From: JAEZJZ01 sp050949055
Lineage (GTDB): Bacteria > Bacillota > UBA994 > UBA5500
Assembly: GCA_050949055.1 (NCBI GenBank)
Contig: JBMNFA010000009.1
Coordinates: forward strand, 310,001-374,000
Length of the DNA stretch: 64,000 nucleotides
Reading direction: 5' to 3'
Position numbers and translations under genes: made by a program. The notes below the pieces were generated by a model that was given only the letters and a program-made list of their open reading frames with translations, made no database searches and was not told the origin of the DNA. Of the stretch, positions 32,700-41,833 are shown piece after piece (position 1 is the stretch's first letter; every line of letters begins with the position of its first letter).

Positions 32700-33548
32700 C
32701 TACTCTGCAGCCGACAAGGTCGCGCGCCACTCTGTCTCAAAGCTCTTCCGGTCTACACCTATGGACAGGATCATCGCTTGCTCCATGGTCCGGCCCCTAC
32801 TTAATTCTACCACTATTTGCTCGACTGCGCTGTCACCATATGCGTCGTAAAGATGGGCTACCAAAGACAACGACTGGCGGTACGCCGCATATGCGTCCCC
32901 AGATTGCAGCCGTTGGTCCAACTGCTCGAGGGGTACTGTATGACTGCGCCAGTCCATCCCCTGCTCACACCATAGATATCCCTTGATCTGAAGTTCCCAG
33001 TACTGCGCCAGCCCTTCACTGAACCACAGGGGAGTGTTTCCCGCCACGAGCTGGTCCAGCAACAGGTGAACCAGCTCGTGTACTACCGGCCCCTGCTCGG
33101 CGTAGAAGGCTGTCGCCGCTTGGGCAGATAGTTGAGGCTGCCAAGCCAAAGGCGACAACAGATACAGTCGCCCCAAGCGATATGCCCCTAAGGCTAAACC
33201 CTCGGCTCCAGCTAGCGCATCCGCCATCTCCTTCTGGCTGGGATAAAGAAACACAACTATAGGTCGTCGACTGCTGCCGTAATCCCAGTTGCCTCGCAGG
33301 GCGAGCAACGATGCCTCTAGGTCATCCGCCACATCAGCCACCACCGCTTGGTCTGCAGGTTGGTAGTACAACCTAAAATGCCCCTCCTCCACCATCACCC
33401 AATTCTCAGTGGCAAAGACAGGCACAGACTGCGCGGTGGCATACATAATCCGGTAGCCAATCTGCATTATATCCCTTGGATAACGAACAAACAGTATGAC
33501 CAACAATGACGCCAAGACCAAAAACCACCAACGCGCTCTTCGACGCAC
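32700..33548 (-). CDS. Membrane-anchored peptidase MA-like metallohydrolase
   Basis: 282 residues. A signal-anchor helix (about 8-23) is followed by an extracytoplasmic domain with the HELVH zinc motif and a downstream WFSEGLAQY glutamate ligand, the gluzincin layout of the peptidase MA family. Substrate unknown. The GTG at 33548 is chosen because a strong AAGGAGGTG site lies just before it; the ATG at 33608 has none. It sits between noc and parA in the segregation block, where Bacillus has no equivalent. Confidence 0.78.
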   Translation of the reverse strand: MRRRARWWFLVLASLLVILFVRYPRDIMQIGYRIMYATAQSVPVFATENWVMVEEGHFRLYYQPADQAVVADVADDLEASLLALRGNWDYGSSRRPIVVFLYPSQKEMADALAGAEGLALGAYRLGRLYLLSPLAWQPQLSAQAATAFYAEQGPVVHELVHLLLDQLVAGNTPLWFSEGLAQYWELQIKGYLWCEQGMDWRSHTVPLEQLDQRLQSGDAYAAYRQSLSLVAHLYDAYGDSAVEQIVVELSRGRTMEQAMILSIGVDRKSFETEWRATLSAAE

Positions 33549-33654
33549 TGCCCTCACCTCCTTAACGGACCCGGGATCAAGACCGGGGTTTGCTCGCCCG
33601 TTTCGCATGTTACTGGCGTCGACATGAGCCCTTCAGCATGAAATAAACAGATCA

Positions 33655-33687
33655 TTAAAGGGCTCGGCCTCGCCGCGCCCTTTAATT
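33655..33687 (-). terminator. Terminator after noc
   Basis: TTAAAGGGC / GCCCTTTAA 9-bp stem with a 13-base G+C-rich loop region; the U-run is short. Lies 30 bases past the noc stop codon on the minus strand. Confidence 0.55.
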
Positions 33688-33716
33688 ATACATTATGTAA
33701 ACTACTCTGCCCAGCC

Positions 33717-34529
33717 TCACCGCTTGGGAATGCGCACAGTTATGGTCAGGTATTGATCATCGCTGCTTTCTTGCTTTTCAGCCTTAATCCCCACCTGATG
33801 CATCATCTTGATCGTCTCGTTGATCGTGTTTATAAAGATACGCAGATCCTTGGGTACGAATTTTCGCACCCGTTTCTTAACCTGCTCTACCACTTGCTCG
33901 CTAGACTGGCCCTCCAAATACTCCGCAACCATAGCTTCCGTCTGTTGAACAGTAAAAGCTCGCTTTACTGCCAACTCCGCTAAACGCAGCTGATCTCCAT
34001 CGTCTTTCACTCGCAACAGGGCGCGCGCCTGTCTTTCATTCAACTTGCCCAGGCCCAACAAGTCGCGTACGGGCGGGCTGAGGTTGAGCAAACGCAGCTT
34101 ATTGGCGATGGTGGATTGGCTCTTGCCCAAACGCAAAGCCAACTCCTCTTGTTTGATGTCAAAGTTGGAGATCAGCTGTTGAAAAGCCAAGGCCTCTTCC
34201 AGCGGGCCTAAGTCTTCGCGCTGCAAGTTCTCAATCAAAGCCGTTTGGGCTACCTCACTGTCCGTATATTCCTTTACCAGCCCAGGAATTGTTTTCAAGT
34301 CGGCCATCATCGCCGCACGCCAGCGGCGCTCGCCGGCCACCAACTCGTAGATTCCACCCAGGCGGCGAACTACAATCGGTTGAATGATGCCCATCTGGCG
34401 GATGGAATTTGCCAATTCCTGTAGCTTTTCTTCTTCAAAGTGCCTTCTCGGTTGATAAGGATTTACCTGTATCTGATCGACGGGAATTTGGATTACCTGT
34501 TCATTGGAGCTGCTGCCAAACCACCGCAC
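33717..34529 (-). CDS. noc: Nucleoid occlusion protein Noc
   Basis: 270 residues, a ParB paralog. Boxes NPYQPRRHF, AGERRWRAAM, ENLQREDLGPLEEALAF and a helix-turn-helix (IKQEELALRLGKSQSTIANKLRLLNL). The N-terminal MRWFGSSS fits the short membrane-targeting helix of Noc (FxxFFG-like). Noc blocks division over the nucleoid after binding its sites and the membrane. The second GTG (34529) gives the proper spacing to GGGAGAGG; the first GTG at 34538 is too close. Its position after rsmG is as in B. subtilis. Confidence 0.88.
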   Translation of the reverse strand: MRWFGSSSNEQVIQIPVDQIQVNPYQPRRHFEEEKLQELANSIRQMGIIQPIVVRRLGGIYELVAGERRWRAAMMADLKTIPGLVKEYTDSEVAQTALIENLQREDLGPLEEALAFQQLISNFDIKQEELALRLGKSQSTIANKLRLLNLSPPVRDLLGLGKLNERQARALLRVKDDGDQLRLAELAVKRAFTVQQTEAMVAEYLEGQSSEQVVEQVKKRVRKFVPKDLRIFINTINETIKMMHQVGIKAEKQESSDDQYLTITVRIPKR

Positions 34530-34708
34530 AGTGACCACCTCTCCCTCACTACAGATATTCGTTCTTCACGCCGTGCTCTCCTTCCTAATTGCCTCAGGAG
34601 AAAACGAGATGAAGTCGCTGCCATCGTGGGTGCAACTGCAGTAATCACTCTACAAACCTACTAGCTGCGCTGGGCATCGCAGGAGCGTTCAAGAGTTCGC
34701 CAAGCGCA

Positions 34709-34734
34709 ACAAAAAAGCCCTACTCTTAGGGCTT
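34709..34734 (-). terminator. Terminator after rsmG
   Basis: AAGCCCT / AGGGCTT stem with TTTTTT on the minus strand, 84 bases past the rsmG stop. It separates the rsmG operon from noc. Confidence 0.75.
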
Positions 34735-34817
34735 CAGAATGAGGGTAGCAAGTATGCATCAAGAGTATTCCTGCCTCTCGAGTCTATCAGGTTGGCAGGT
34801 AGCGACTAAACGCATTC

Positions 34818-35534
34818 TCAGGACACTGGCCGCTTGGCCGGTAACCCTACTCTGCGAGGATAACCGCTGGGTGTGGACGACAGCTTGGGAACACAGACCA
34901 GTGACCGCCCTGCTCCGCTCGGCAACACCCATGGCAGACATTTGCCTTCGCCCCCGCCCAAAGTGGTAAACGCCTTCTTCGCCTCTTGCATTTCCGCCGC
35001 CACGTCAGGCCCCTTCATGGCCACAAACAGCCCCCCAGTAGACGCGAGCGGCAGGCAGTACTCGGCCAGGACGGACAACCTGGCCACTCCCCGGGACACT
35101 ACCACCTCAAAAGAGTCCCTCAGCCCCTTCTGCCGCCCAGCCTCTTCCGCCCGCATACACACCGTATGTACCCGATCCAGCAGGCCCAATTCGCTGGCGA
35201 CCAGGCGCAGGAAGTCAACCTTCTTTCTGGTGGAATCCAGCAGGGTCACCTCCAACTGGTCAAAAACGATAGCCATCACCAACCCCGGGAACCCTGCTCC
35301 TGTACCAACGTCCACCAGGCTGTTCATTCTCTTCAGGTCGACGGCCAGCTGGACCGACAGCGAGTCAAGAAAATGTAGCTCGTAGATGGCCTCCAACTCG
35401 GTAATGCTGGTCAAGTTGATACGTTGGTTCCACTCACGCAACAACTGGCTATACACCCGCAGTTGCTGCAGATGTTGCTCGGTCAAGGCCAAGCCCAGCC
35501 GTTCTGCCTGTCCTTTCAACCACTCATTCAACAT
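34818..35534 (-). CDS. rsmG: 16S rRNA (guanine527-N7)-methyltransferase
   Basis: 238 residues. SAM-binding VDVGTGAGFPGL, LLDSTRKKVDFL and SRGVARLSVLAEYCLPL are the RsmG signatures. It methylates G527 of 16S rRNA; loss gives low-level streptomycin resistance in other bacteria. It overlaps the end of mnmG by 7 bases, as usual in this operon. Confidence 0.95.
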   Translation of the reverse strand: MLNEWLKGQAERLGLALTEQHLQQLRVYSQLLREWNQRINLTSITELEAIYELHFLDSLSVQLAVDLKRMNSLVDVGTGAGFPGLVMAIVFDQLEVTLLDSTRKKVDFLRLVASELGLLDRVHTVCMRAEEAGRQKGLRDSFEVVVSRGVARLSVLAEYCLPLASTGGLFVAMKGPDVAAEMQEAKKAFTTLGGGEGKCLPWVLPSGAGRSLVCVPKLSSTPSGYPRRVGLPAKRPVS

Positions 35535-37414
35535 TTCTCTCTCCCCCCTCGCCGGGCCCCCTCCAGAAAGACCATCAATACACTGATATCCGCTGGAGAG
35601 ACACCAGAGATACGGCTAGCTTGACCCAGGGAACTGGGGCGAAACTTGCTCAGCTTCTCCCTGGCTTCAACGGAAAGCCCGGATATCTGCTGGTAATCTA
35701 CCCAGCCGGGAATCAGCTTCTGCTCCAGGCGCAAGAAGCGTTCCACGCTCTCCTGCTGCTTCTTTAAGTACCCGGCATATTTGATCGCTGTCTCCACTCG
35801 CCCGCAGCATTCGCTGGAGAAGTCAGCCAGTTCCGGCACCAGCGGCAGCAACGTCTGCAACCTGAGCCCCGGCCGTTTCAGCAGTTGCGCCAACGGAGTG
35901 GCTTGGACAAGAGGGGTTGATTGGATGCTTTTCAGCAGCCTATCAATCTGCGCACCGGGCTGCAGCACACGCTCCTTCAAGAATGCCTGCAGACGTTTCC
36001 GCTCTTCGGCAGCCCTGTTATAAGCCCGAAACTGTTCTTCAGAAACTAGACCGATGGAGTAACCGAGCGGAGTAAGGCGTTCATCGGCATTATCGTCGCG
36101 CAGCAACAGTCGATACTCTGCCCGAGAAGTCATCATCCGGTACGGTTCATTCGTCCCCTTGGTGACCAAATCATCTATCAGTACACCGATGTAACTCTCA
36201 GACCGCTTGAGTACGATCGGCTCCTGACCATTCATCCAGCGCCATGCGTTGATCCCAGCTAGCAACCCTTGTCCGGCAGCCTCCTCATATCCGGATGAAC
36301 CATTGATCTGTCCGGCGCTGAACAAACCAGGATATGCTTTGCACTGCAGCGACAACTCCAGTTGAGTAGGTTCCAGGTAGTCATACTCAATGGCATAACC
36401 AGGGCGAATGATCTCAGCCCTCTCCAGTCCCCGCACCGTGCGCAAAGCTTTCAGCTGCACATCCTCGGGCATGCTGGTGGAAAAACCCTGAACATACATC
36501 TCGTCGTTATCCCAACCCTCGGGCTCAACAAAGATCTGGTGCCTTTCCTTGTCCCGAAACCGCACCACCTTGTCCTCTAGCGAGGGACAATAACGCGGCC
36601 CGGTACCTTCGATATCTCCACTGTACAGAGGAGCCCGGTCCAGGTTGTCCAAGAAGATGCGGTGCGTCTCCTGATTTGTATACGTGAGCCAGCAGGACAG
36701 TTGGTTGTCCACGTTCAGCTTTCGGCCCGAAAAACCGAGATCCAAGGGATCACCAGGCTGCTCCTCCATCACAGAAAAATCGACGCTCCGCCGACTTACC
36801 CGTGGAGGGGTACCCGTCTTAAAACGCGACAACTGCAAACCGAGGCTGCGCAGACTCTCTGTCAGCTTGTTGGCCGGCCTCAGGCCATTCGGTCCACTGG
36901 AATAGCTCAAGCCGCCGACGATCACGCGCCCTCTCAGGTAGGTTCCAGTAGTCAATACCACCGCTCTGGCCCGATAGATAGCGCCTGTTTCTGTTTCTAC
37001 CCCTTGCACCTCGTTCCCCGAGACGAGGATCTTCTCCACCATCCCCTGCTTCAAGCTCAACCTGGGTTGATGCTGCAATGCCCGCAACATCCGCAACTGA
37101 TAGGCTCTCTTGTCTGCCTGGGCACGCAGAGTCTGCACCGCCGGCCCCTTGCGGGTGTTCAGCATCCGCACTTGTATCAGGGTATCGTCGATAGCTCTGG
37201 CCATCTCTCCGCCGAGAGCAGCGATCTCGCGCACAATATGACCTTTAGCCGGCCCGCCGATGGCCGGGTTGCATGGCAACAGGGCAACGCTGTCCAGGTC
37301 GACCGTTAACACCAAAACCTGTGCACCCAGACGTGCCGCCGCCAAGGCAGCCTCGCAGCCAGCATGACCAGCACCCACCACCACCAGGTCGTAGCTCCCA
37401 GCGACGAAAGCCAT
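35528..37414 (-). CDS. mnmG: tRNA uridine-34 5-carboxymethylaminomethyl modification enzyme MnmG (GidA)
   Basis: 628 residues, full length. FAD motif VVVGAGHAGCEAALAAARLG, GGPAKGHIVREIAALGG, PRYCPSLEDKVVRF and the GLFSAGQINGSSGYEEAAGQG region are diagnostic, with the C-terminal helical domain complete. With MnmE it modifies the wobble uridine of several tRNAs in an FAD-, GTP- and folate-dependent reaction. It starts 32 bases after mnmE. Confidence 0.96.
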   Translation of the reverse strand: MAFVAGSYDLVVVGAGHAGCEAALAAARLGAQVLVLTVDLDSVALLPCNPAIGGPAKGHIVREIAALGGEMARAIDDTLIQVRMLNTRKGPAVQTLRAQADKRAYQLRMLRALQHQPRLSLKQGMVEKILVSGNEVQGVETETGAIYRARAVVLTTGTYLRGRVIVGGLSYSSGPNGLRPANKLTESLRSLGLQLSRFKTGTPPRVSRRSVDFSVMEEQPGDPLDLGFSGRKLNVDNQLSCWLTYTNQETHRIFLDNLDRAPLYSGDIEGTGPRYCPSLEDKVVRFRDKERHQIFVEPEGWDNDEMYVQGFSTSMPEDVQLKALRTVRGLERAEIIRPGYAIEYDYLEPTQLELSLQCKAYPGLFSAGQINGSSGYEEAAGQGLLAGINAWRWMNGQEPIVLKRSESYIGVLIDDLVTKGTNEPYRMMTSRAEYRLLLRDDNADERLTPLGYSIGLVSEEQFRAYNRAAEERKRLQAFLKERVLQPGAQIDRLLKSIQSTPLVQATPLAQLLKRPGLRLQTLLPLVPELADFSSECCGRVETAIKYAGYLKKQQESVERFLRLEQKLIPGWVDYQQISGLSVEAREKLSKFRPSSLGQASRISGVSPADISVLMVFLEGARRGGREKC

Positions 37415-37446
37415 TCCCGTTCCTCCCCACCATGCGATCTATAAAA

Positions 37447-38817
37447 TCATTTCCCGATGCAAAACCGGGAGAAAATATCCTCAATCACCGCTTCATCGAC
37501 GGCCTCTCCCAACACCGACCCCAACTCTCGCAATGCCTCCTCCAAATCCACTGTGACCAAGTCTAGTGGCAGCCCGTTGTCCAATGTGTGTTTGGCATCG
37601 CGCAAGAATTCAGCGGCTCTACGCAAGGCCTGCTCTTGCCTGGCGTTCGCCACTAGGAGGCTCTCTTCCAACGATTGTTTACCGATCACCTGCTGCACAA
37701 TCGTAGAGCGCAGTAGGCCCAAGCCAGCTCCTGTGGCCGCCGAGACCGTTAGCGGCACACCTTGTGCCCGCGATAAAACCAGCTCCGGATGATCGCAACC
37801 CTCCAGGTCCCCCTTGTTCAGTACGATCAAGTGCGGCCTGCCTGCTGCCAACCGCAACACTCGCTGATCCTCTTCCGTCAACGAACTCGAATTGTCCAAC
37901 ACCACTAACAGCAAGTCTGCCTCGGCCATAGCCCGCTCGGCTCTATCCACGCCTATTTGCTCCACGGGATCCCTGGCTGCATGCAGGCCAGCCGTATCCA
38001 TCAATCGGACGGGCACCCCGCCAATAACCACCAATTCCTCCACAATGTCCCTAGTGGTGCCAGCATACTCGGTGACAATCGCCTTTTCGCGGCCTACCAA
38101 AGCGTTGAGGAGGGATGACTTTCCGACATTGGGCTTCCCAGCGATCACTACCCTGATCCCGTCTCGCAACACCTTTCCGGCAAAACTGGTGGACAACAAT
38201 TGCTGTAGCTCTGTCTCCAGCTGACTCAAAACCGCCGACATGGATGAGATATCAACGTCTGGGAGATCGTCATCCGGAAAGTCGACAGTGGCCACCACCT
38301 CAGCCAACAGCTGCAGCACCCGTTGCTTGATGTCCCTCACCAACCGGGAAAGTTCCCCTTCCAGATGGCGCTCAGCCTGCCTGGCTGCCGCGCTTGCGGA
38401 AGCCCTAATTAGGTCTATTACCGCCTCCGCTTGCACCAAATCCAGTTTCCCCGAGAGAAAAGCCCTCTGCGTGAACTCCCCTGGCTCAGCCATGGTTGCC
38501 CCTGCCTGTAACACCAGGCGCAAAACCTCTTTAGTTACAAATAGGCCCCCGTGAGCGTGGATTTCCACCACATCTTCTCCCGTATAAGTCCCTGGCCCTC
38601 GCATGTATACGGCCAGCACCTGATCCAGGCGGTTCCCATCTTCGGTGAGCACGTGTCCCAGGTACAGGCGGCGGGAGCTGAAGCGGCAATTGCGCTTGAT
38701 CGGCCGAAATACCTTCTTTAGAATCGGCAACGCTTGCGACCCAGAAATGCGGATGATACTTATTCCGCCTTCACCTCGGGGAGTAGCCACCGCCGCTATG
38801 GTGTGCAACTGTTCCAC
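37447..38817 (-). CDS. mnmE: tRNA modification GTPase MnmE (TrmE)
   Basis: 456 residues. Folate-binding N-domain (ATPRGEGGISIIRISG), inserted G domain with GKPNVGKSSLLNAL, TTRD, DTAG and NKGD, and the C-terminal FCIGK carrying the catalytic cysteine. It works with MnmG on the wobble uridine. ATG at 38817. The mnmE-mnmG-rsmG order is conserved in Bacillota. Confidence 0.96.
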   Translation of the reverse strand: MEQLHTIAAVATPRGEGGISIIRISGSQALPILKKVFRPIKRNCRFSSRRLYLGHVLTEDGNRLDQVLAVYMRGPGTYTGEDVVEIHAHGGLFVTKEVLRLVLQAGATMAEPGEFTQRAFLSGKLDLVQAEAVIDLIRASASAAARQAERHLEGELSRLVRDIKQRVLQLLAEVVATVDFPDDDLPDVDISSMSAVLSQLETELQQLLSTSFAGKVLRDGIRVVIAGKPNVGKSSLLNALVGREKAIVTEYAGTTRDIVEELVVIGGVPVRLMDTAGLHAARDPVEQIGVDRAERAMAEADLLLVVLDNSSSLTEEDQRVLRLAAGRPHLIVLNKGDLEGCDHPELVLSRAQGVPLTVSAATGAGLGLLRSTIVQQVIGKQSLEESLLVANARQEQALRRAAEFLRDAKHTLDNGLPLDLVTVDLEEALRELGSVLGEAVDEAVIEDIFSRFCIGK

Positions 38818-38891
38818 TGTTCTTCACCCCACGCCTATTATAACCAATCGTTAGAACACGAAAATAGCCTGGGCTTAACCCAGGCTATAGC

Positions 38892-39518
38892 CTACTTTAG
38901 GGCGATCACTACTTTGCGATAGGGCTCCTCGCCCTCGCTATAAGTGACAATCTGCTTATCCGCCTGCAAGGTGCTGTGAATAACCCGCCGTTCTTGGGCA
39001 TTCATCGGTTCCAGGATCACCCTGCGTCCCGTCCGCTTGGCCTTTTCTGCCAAACGGGTGGCTAGCCGCTGCAACGCCTCCTCACGGCGCGCCCGATATC
39101 CACCCACATCGACCAACACCCGGGCATGTTCGCTGGCGTTGCGGTTATATACCACGCTGGCCAAATATTGCAGGGAATTCATGGTTTGCCCGTGCTTGCC
39201 GATCAACAGACCGAGACTATCACCGTCAATGCTGAACAGTACGTTCTCATCCTGTCTTTGGCTAGAGATCTTTACTTCTGCTGCACCCATCCGCTGGCAG
39301 ACGCCCTCTAGGAAGCTAGTGGTCAATTCCAGAGGATCGCTTTTGGCTACCACCTGGACTCTGGCTGGACGCCCTCCCAAGATACCCAGAAACCCTTTGC
39401 TCGGCTCTTCCAGCACGGTAATCTCCACCTGCTCCTCGGTCAACCCCAATTCGGCCAAGGCCTGTTCAACGGCCTCCTCAATCGTCCTTCCTTGCTTTTC
39501 TAGCATTCTTGTTTGCAT
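38892..39518 (-). CDS. jag: RNA-binding protein Jag (KhpB)
   Basis: 208 residues. An N-terminal Jag domain (EKQGRTIEEAVEQALAELG), then a KH domain with LIGKHGQTMNSLQYL in the GxxG position, then an R3H domain (about 160-208). Jag/KhpB binds RNA and is tied to cell elongation and, in Bacillus, sporulation. The ATG at 39518 has GAGGAGGAG upstream. This start lies 41 bases inside the yidC gene, an unusually long overlap; the ATG at 39506 is the alternative. Confidence 0.9.
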   Translation of the reverse strand: MQTRMLEKQGRTIEEAVEQALAELGLTEEQVEITVLEEPSKGFLGILGGRPARVQVVAKSDPLELTTSFLEGVCQRMGAAEVKISSQRQDENVLFSIDGDSLGLLIGKHGQTMNSLQYLASVVYNRNASEHARVLVDVGGYRARREEALQRLATRLAEKAKRTGRRVILEPMNAQERRVIHSTLQADKQIVTYSEGEEPYRKVVIALK

Positions 39519-40191
39519 TCGTCTCCTCCTCAAGCATGCCTCTGCGCGCCATCTGTTGGTTAAAGAAGTAATATTGGCCGATGGTGAACACATTTCTAGC
39601 TACCCAATAGAGACCAAGCGCAGTAGGATAGGTGATGGTCAGATATCCAGTCATCAAAGGCAAGAACAGGTTCATGGTCCGCGTGGTGGAATCTTGTTGC
39701 CCACCGCTGATCTGTCGCTGCTGCAAGATAGTTGTCGCTACCGCCAAAATGGGTACTACTAAGTAGGCGAAATTCTGGCTTGCCAACGACCAAAAACTGT
39801 GTTCAGCATTGGGAAGCACCAGTTCCAAACCCAAAAAGGTGGGGCTGGCGTCGAATACTCCCGGCAAACGGAGCACCCCGAACATAGCAATAAACACCGG
39901 GAATTGCACCAGGATGGGCAAGCAACCGGCGGCCGGATTGATCTTATATTCCTTCCACAAGTTCATGATCTCTTCGTTCTGTTTGTTGGGGTCCTTATAC
40001 TTTTTCTTGATCTCTTCCATCTTGGGATTGACCAGCTTCATCTTGTAGGAGAAGCTCATCTGTTTGGCGTTTAACGGATAAGTAACCACGATAATCAGCA
40101 GCGCCATCGCAATAATGGCTAGACCGTAACTGCCGGTCACGCCCGCAATGGCATCCAGCACAGTCTTAAACAGGTCAGTCAAGAACTGCAA
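39478..40191 (-). CDS. yidC: Membrane protein insertase YidC/Oxa1
   Basis: 237 residues with about five helices. GLAIIAMALLIIVVTYPL at the N-terminus, the NPAAGCLPILVQFPVFIAMFG core and the C-terminal FLPLMTGYLTITYPTALGLYW motif. It inserts membrane proteins alone or with SecYEG (SpoIIIJ type in Bacillus). No lipobox cysteine is seen, so it is probably not a lipoprotein. TTG start at 40191 behind GAGGAGGG. Charged C-terminal tail overlaps jag. Confidence 0.92.
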   Translation of the reverse strand: MQFLTDLFKTVLDAIAGVTGSYGLAIIAMALLIIVVTYPLNAKQMSFSYKMKLVNPKMEEIKKKYKDPNKQNEEIMNLWKEYKINPAAGCLPILVQFPVFIAMFGVLRLPGVFDASPTFLGLELVLPNAEHSFWSLASQNFAYLVVPILAVATTILQQRQISGGQQDSTTRTMNLFLPLMTGYLTITYPTALGLYWVARNVFTIGQYYFFNQQMARRGMLEEETNANKNARKARKDD

Positions 40192-40211
40192 ACAATTCCC
40201 TCCTCGCTCTT

Positions 40212-40442
40212 TTATCTCAAAGGGTCATAACCGCCGGGATGCCAGGGATGACAACGAAGGATGCGCTTGAACCCAAGCCAGAGGCCCTTAAGCAATCCGT
40301 ACCTGGTCAGCGCCTGAATGGTATACTCAGAACAAGTAGGCCGAAAACGGCAGTTTGCCCCGAGCATTGGGGAGAGCAGCCTTTGGTACAAGCGGATAAT
40401 GCCAATGGCTAAGGTTGCCAGTCCCGGCCTAGACCCCTCCAT
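40212..40442 (-). CDS. yidD: Membrane protein insertion efficiency factor YidD
   Basis: 76 residues. The family pattern IRLYQRLLSPMLGANCRFRPTCSEY and CHPWHPGGYDPL is complete. It is a small amphipathic protein at the inner face of the membrane that aids YidC. It overlaps the rnpA end by 14 bases. Confidence 0.93.
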   Translation of the reverse strand: MEGSRPGLATLAIGIIRLYQRLLSPMLGANCRFRPTCSEYTIQALTRYGLLKGLWLGFKRILRCHPWHPGGYDPLR

Positions 40443-40779
40443 TCTCCATCACCAGCCCCGAGCGCTTACACAAATCAGACAACGATTGAGCTATCTGCCG
40501 ATAACTTGCGTTCCTAGCAGCCACCCTTACAATCACAATCAAATGATAGCCTCTGTTCAGCCGGGGAGATAATCGGCGAAAGGACTCTCTAACCAGTCTC
40601 TTTAAACGATTGCGCCCGACGCTTCCCTTTTGAACCTTCTTGCTTACCGATATGCCCAATTTTAGCTCACCTGCATACGGCAACCGATAGAGCACCAATA
40701 GACGATCAGCCACGGACTTCCCGGACCCATAGACCCTCTTAAAATCAGAACTCTTGGTGAGACGTTCCTGCTGGCGCAA
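40429..40779 (-). CDS. rnpA: Ribonuclease P protein component
   Basis: 116 residues. FKRVYGSGKS, LGISVSKKVQKGSVGRNRLKRLVRE is the RNase P protein signature with the RNR motif. It is the protein cofactor of the tRNA 5'-end-processing ribozyme. TTG start at 40779 with GGGGGGTGATG upstream. It lies between rpmH and yidD as is usual. Confidence 0.94.
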   Translation of the reverse strand: MRQQERLTKSSDFKRVYGSGKSVADRLLVLYRLPYAGELKLGISVSKKVQKGSVGRNRLKRLVRESFRRLSPRLNRGYHLIVIVRVAARNASYRQIAQSLSDLCKRSGLVMENGGV

Positions 40780-40916
40780 CAGCCATCACCCCCCAGCATG
40801 GACGTGCTGCAAGCATGTCAGGATAACACGCTATAGTACTGCCACGCCTATAGCAAATTATACCACAGACGAGCAGCGTTAGAAGACTGTCTGGCCAAAG
40901 TATTGCCTGCTGATAG

Positions 40917-40993
40917 AGATTCGGCGTTGCCTCCTTCACATAAAACTGGATGCAACGCCGATTCTCTCAAAAAAAGACCACGCAGTCGCGGTC
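40917..40993 (-). terminator. Terminator after rpmH, with a second long hairpin
   Basis: On the minus strand GACCGCG-ACTG-CGTGGTC is followed by TTTTTTT (40993-40969). It is followed at 40967-40917 by a larger inverted repeat (GAGATTCGGCGTTGC with GCAACGCCGATTCTC, two mismatches, 21-base loop). The first is a normal terminator; the second may be a processing or backup signal before rnpA. Confidence 0.7.
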
Positions 40994-40994
40994 T

Positions 40995-41129
40995 CTATGC
41001 AGACAACACCTTTCTTCCCTTGGCACGCCTTGCCTTCAGAATCTTGCGTCCATTGGCAGTGCTCATCCTCGAACGAAAGCCGTGTATCTTTTTGCGCACC
41101 CGGTTATTCGGTTGAAATGTCCTTTTCAT
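40995..41129 (-). CDS. rpmH: Ribosomal protein bL34
   Basis: 44 residues, MKRTFQPNNR start, FRSRMSTANGRKILKARRAKGRK core: the universal L34 sequence. GGAAGGAG lies ahead of the ATG. It heads the leftward gene block from the origin and is closed by its own terminator. Confidence 0.98.
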   Translation of the reverse strand: MKRTFQPNNRVRKKIHGFRSRMSTANGRKILKARRAKGRKVLSA

Positions 41130-41833
41130 TGTTCACACTCCTTCCGCGGCAGGCAGACTAGCGCAGGCCTGCGTTCTAAATAAAGCAACAGCTGGCTGTG
41201 ATCAGCTGATGCTAATCCAGCAATCACGGTATCCAGCACATTATAGCAGACCAGGTGGCAAGTATCAACTGCAGCGCCAGCAATGCTCGCATAGTCCACA
41301 ACCTGTGGATAAGGTGCCATAGCCTGTGTACGACTCGCAAAATCAGTCCACAACCTGTGAAAATGTTTTGCACAAGGCTGTTAATTTACATAATCTCGCT
41401 GAAACCAGGCTCGCTCCCGCCGTAAACTGCGGCTTGAACAGGCCAAACTAAACGTCAAGGTCCAGCTATTTACGTCAAATAGACAGAGGTTATCCACAGA
41501 CTGTGGACATTGCTGTGGATAAGTCTTGCGAACATGCTATCGATTGAGCCTGCTCAAGCACTGACAGCCTGTCCATCGACATCTTTCGCGTTATCCACAG
41601 ATTTTGTGGACCATTTGTGAATAGGTCACCGACTTATTCACAAATTAGTCGTCGAATGTGATAGGATTTATGGTGCAGCCTGTTGAAAACTGTCTTACGC
41701 GAGACCAGTCTAAAGAGGCTTCAATTCAATTGGCGTACATATCGCATCAGTAACCAGCAGCCAGTTTTGCCGGTAAATAGCTGAACCTACGACGAGTGTC
41801 AGCTGGTTACATCAGTTTTAAGGAGGAAACGCA
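41130..41833. other. Origin region upstream of dnaA with DnaA boxes
   Basis: About 700 bases between rpmH and dnaA. DnaA boxes: 41304-41312 (minus, TGTGGATAA), 41490-41498 (TTATCCACA), 41514-41522 (minus), 41591-41599 (TTATCCACA), 41616-41624 (minus, one mismatch) and 41634-41642 (TTATTCACA). Further half-matches (TCCACAACCTGTG) lie near 41344-41360. The boxes, clustered at 41490-41642, fit the incA/B part of a bipartite Bacillus-type oriC. No gene is supported. Confidence 0.85.
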
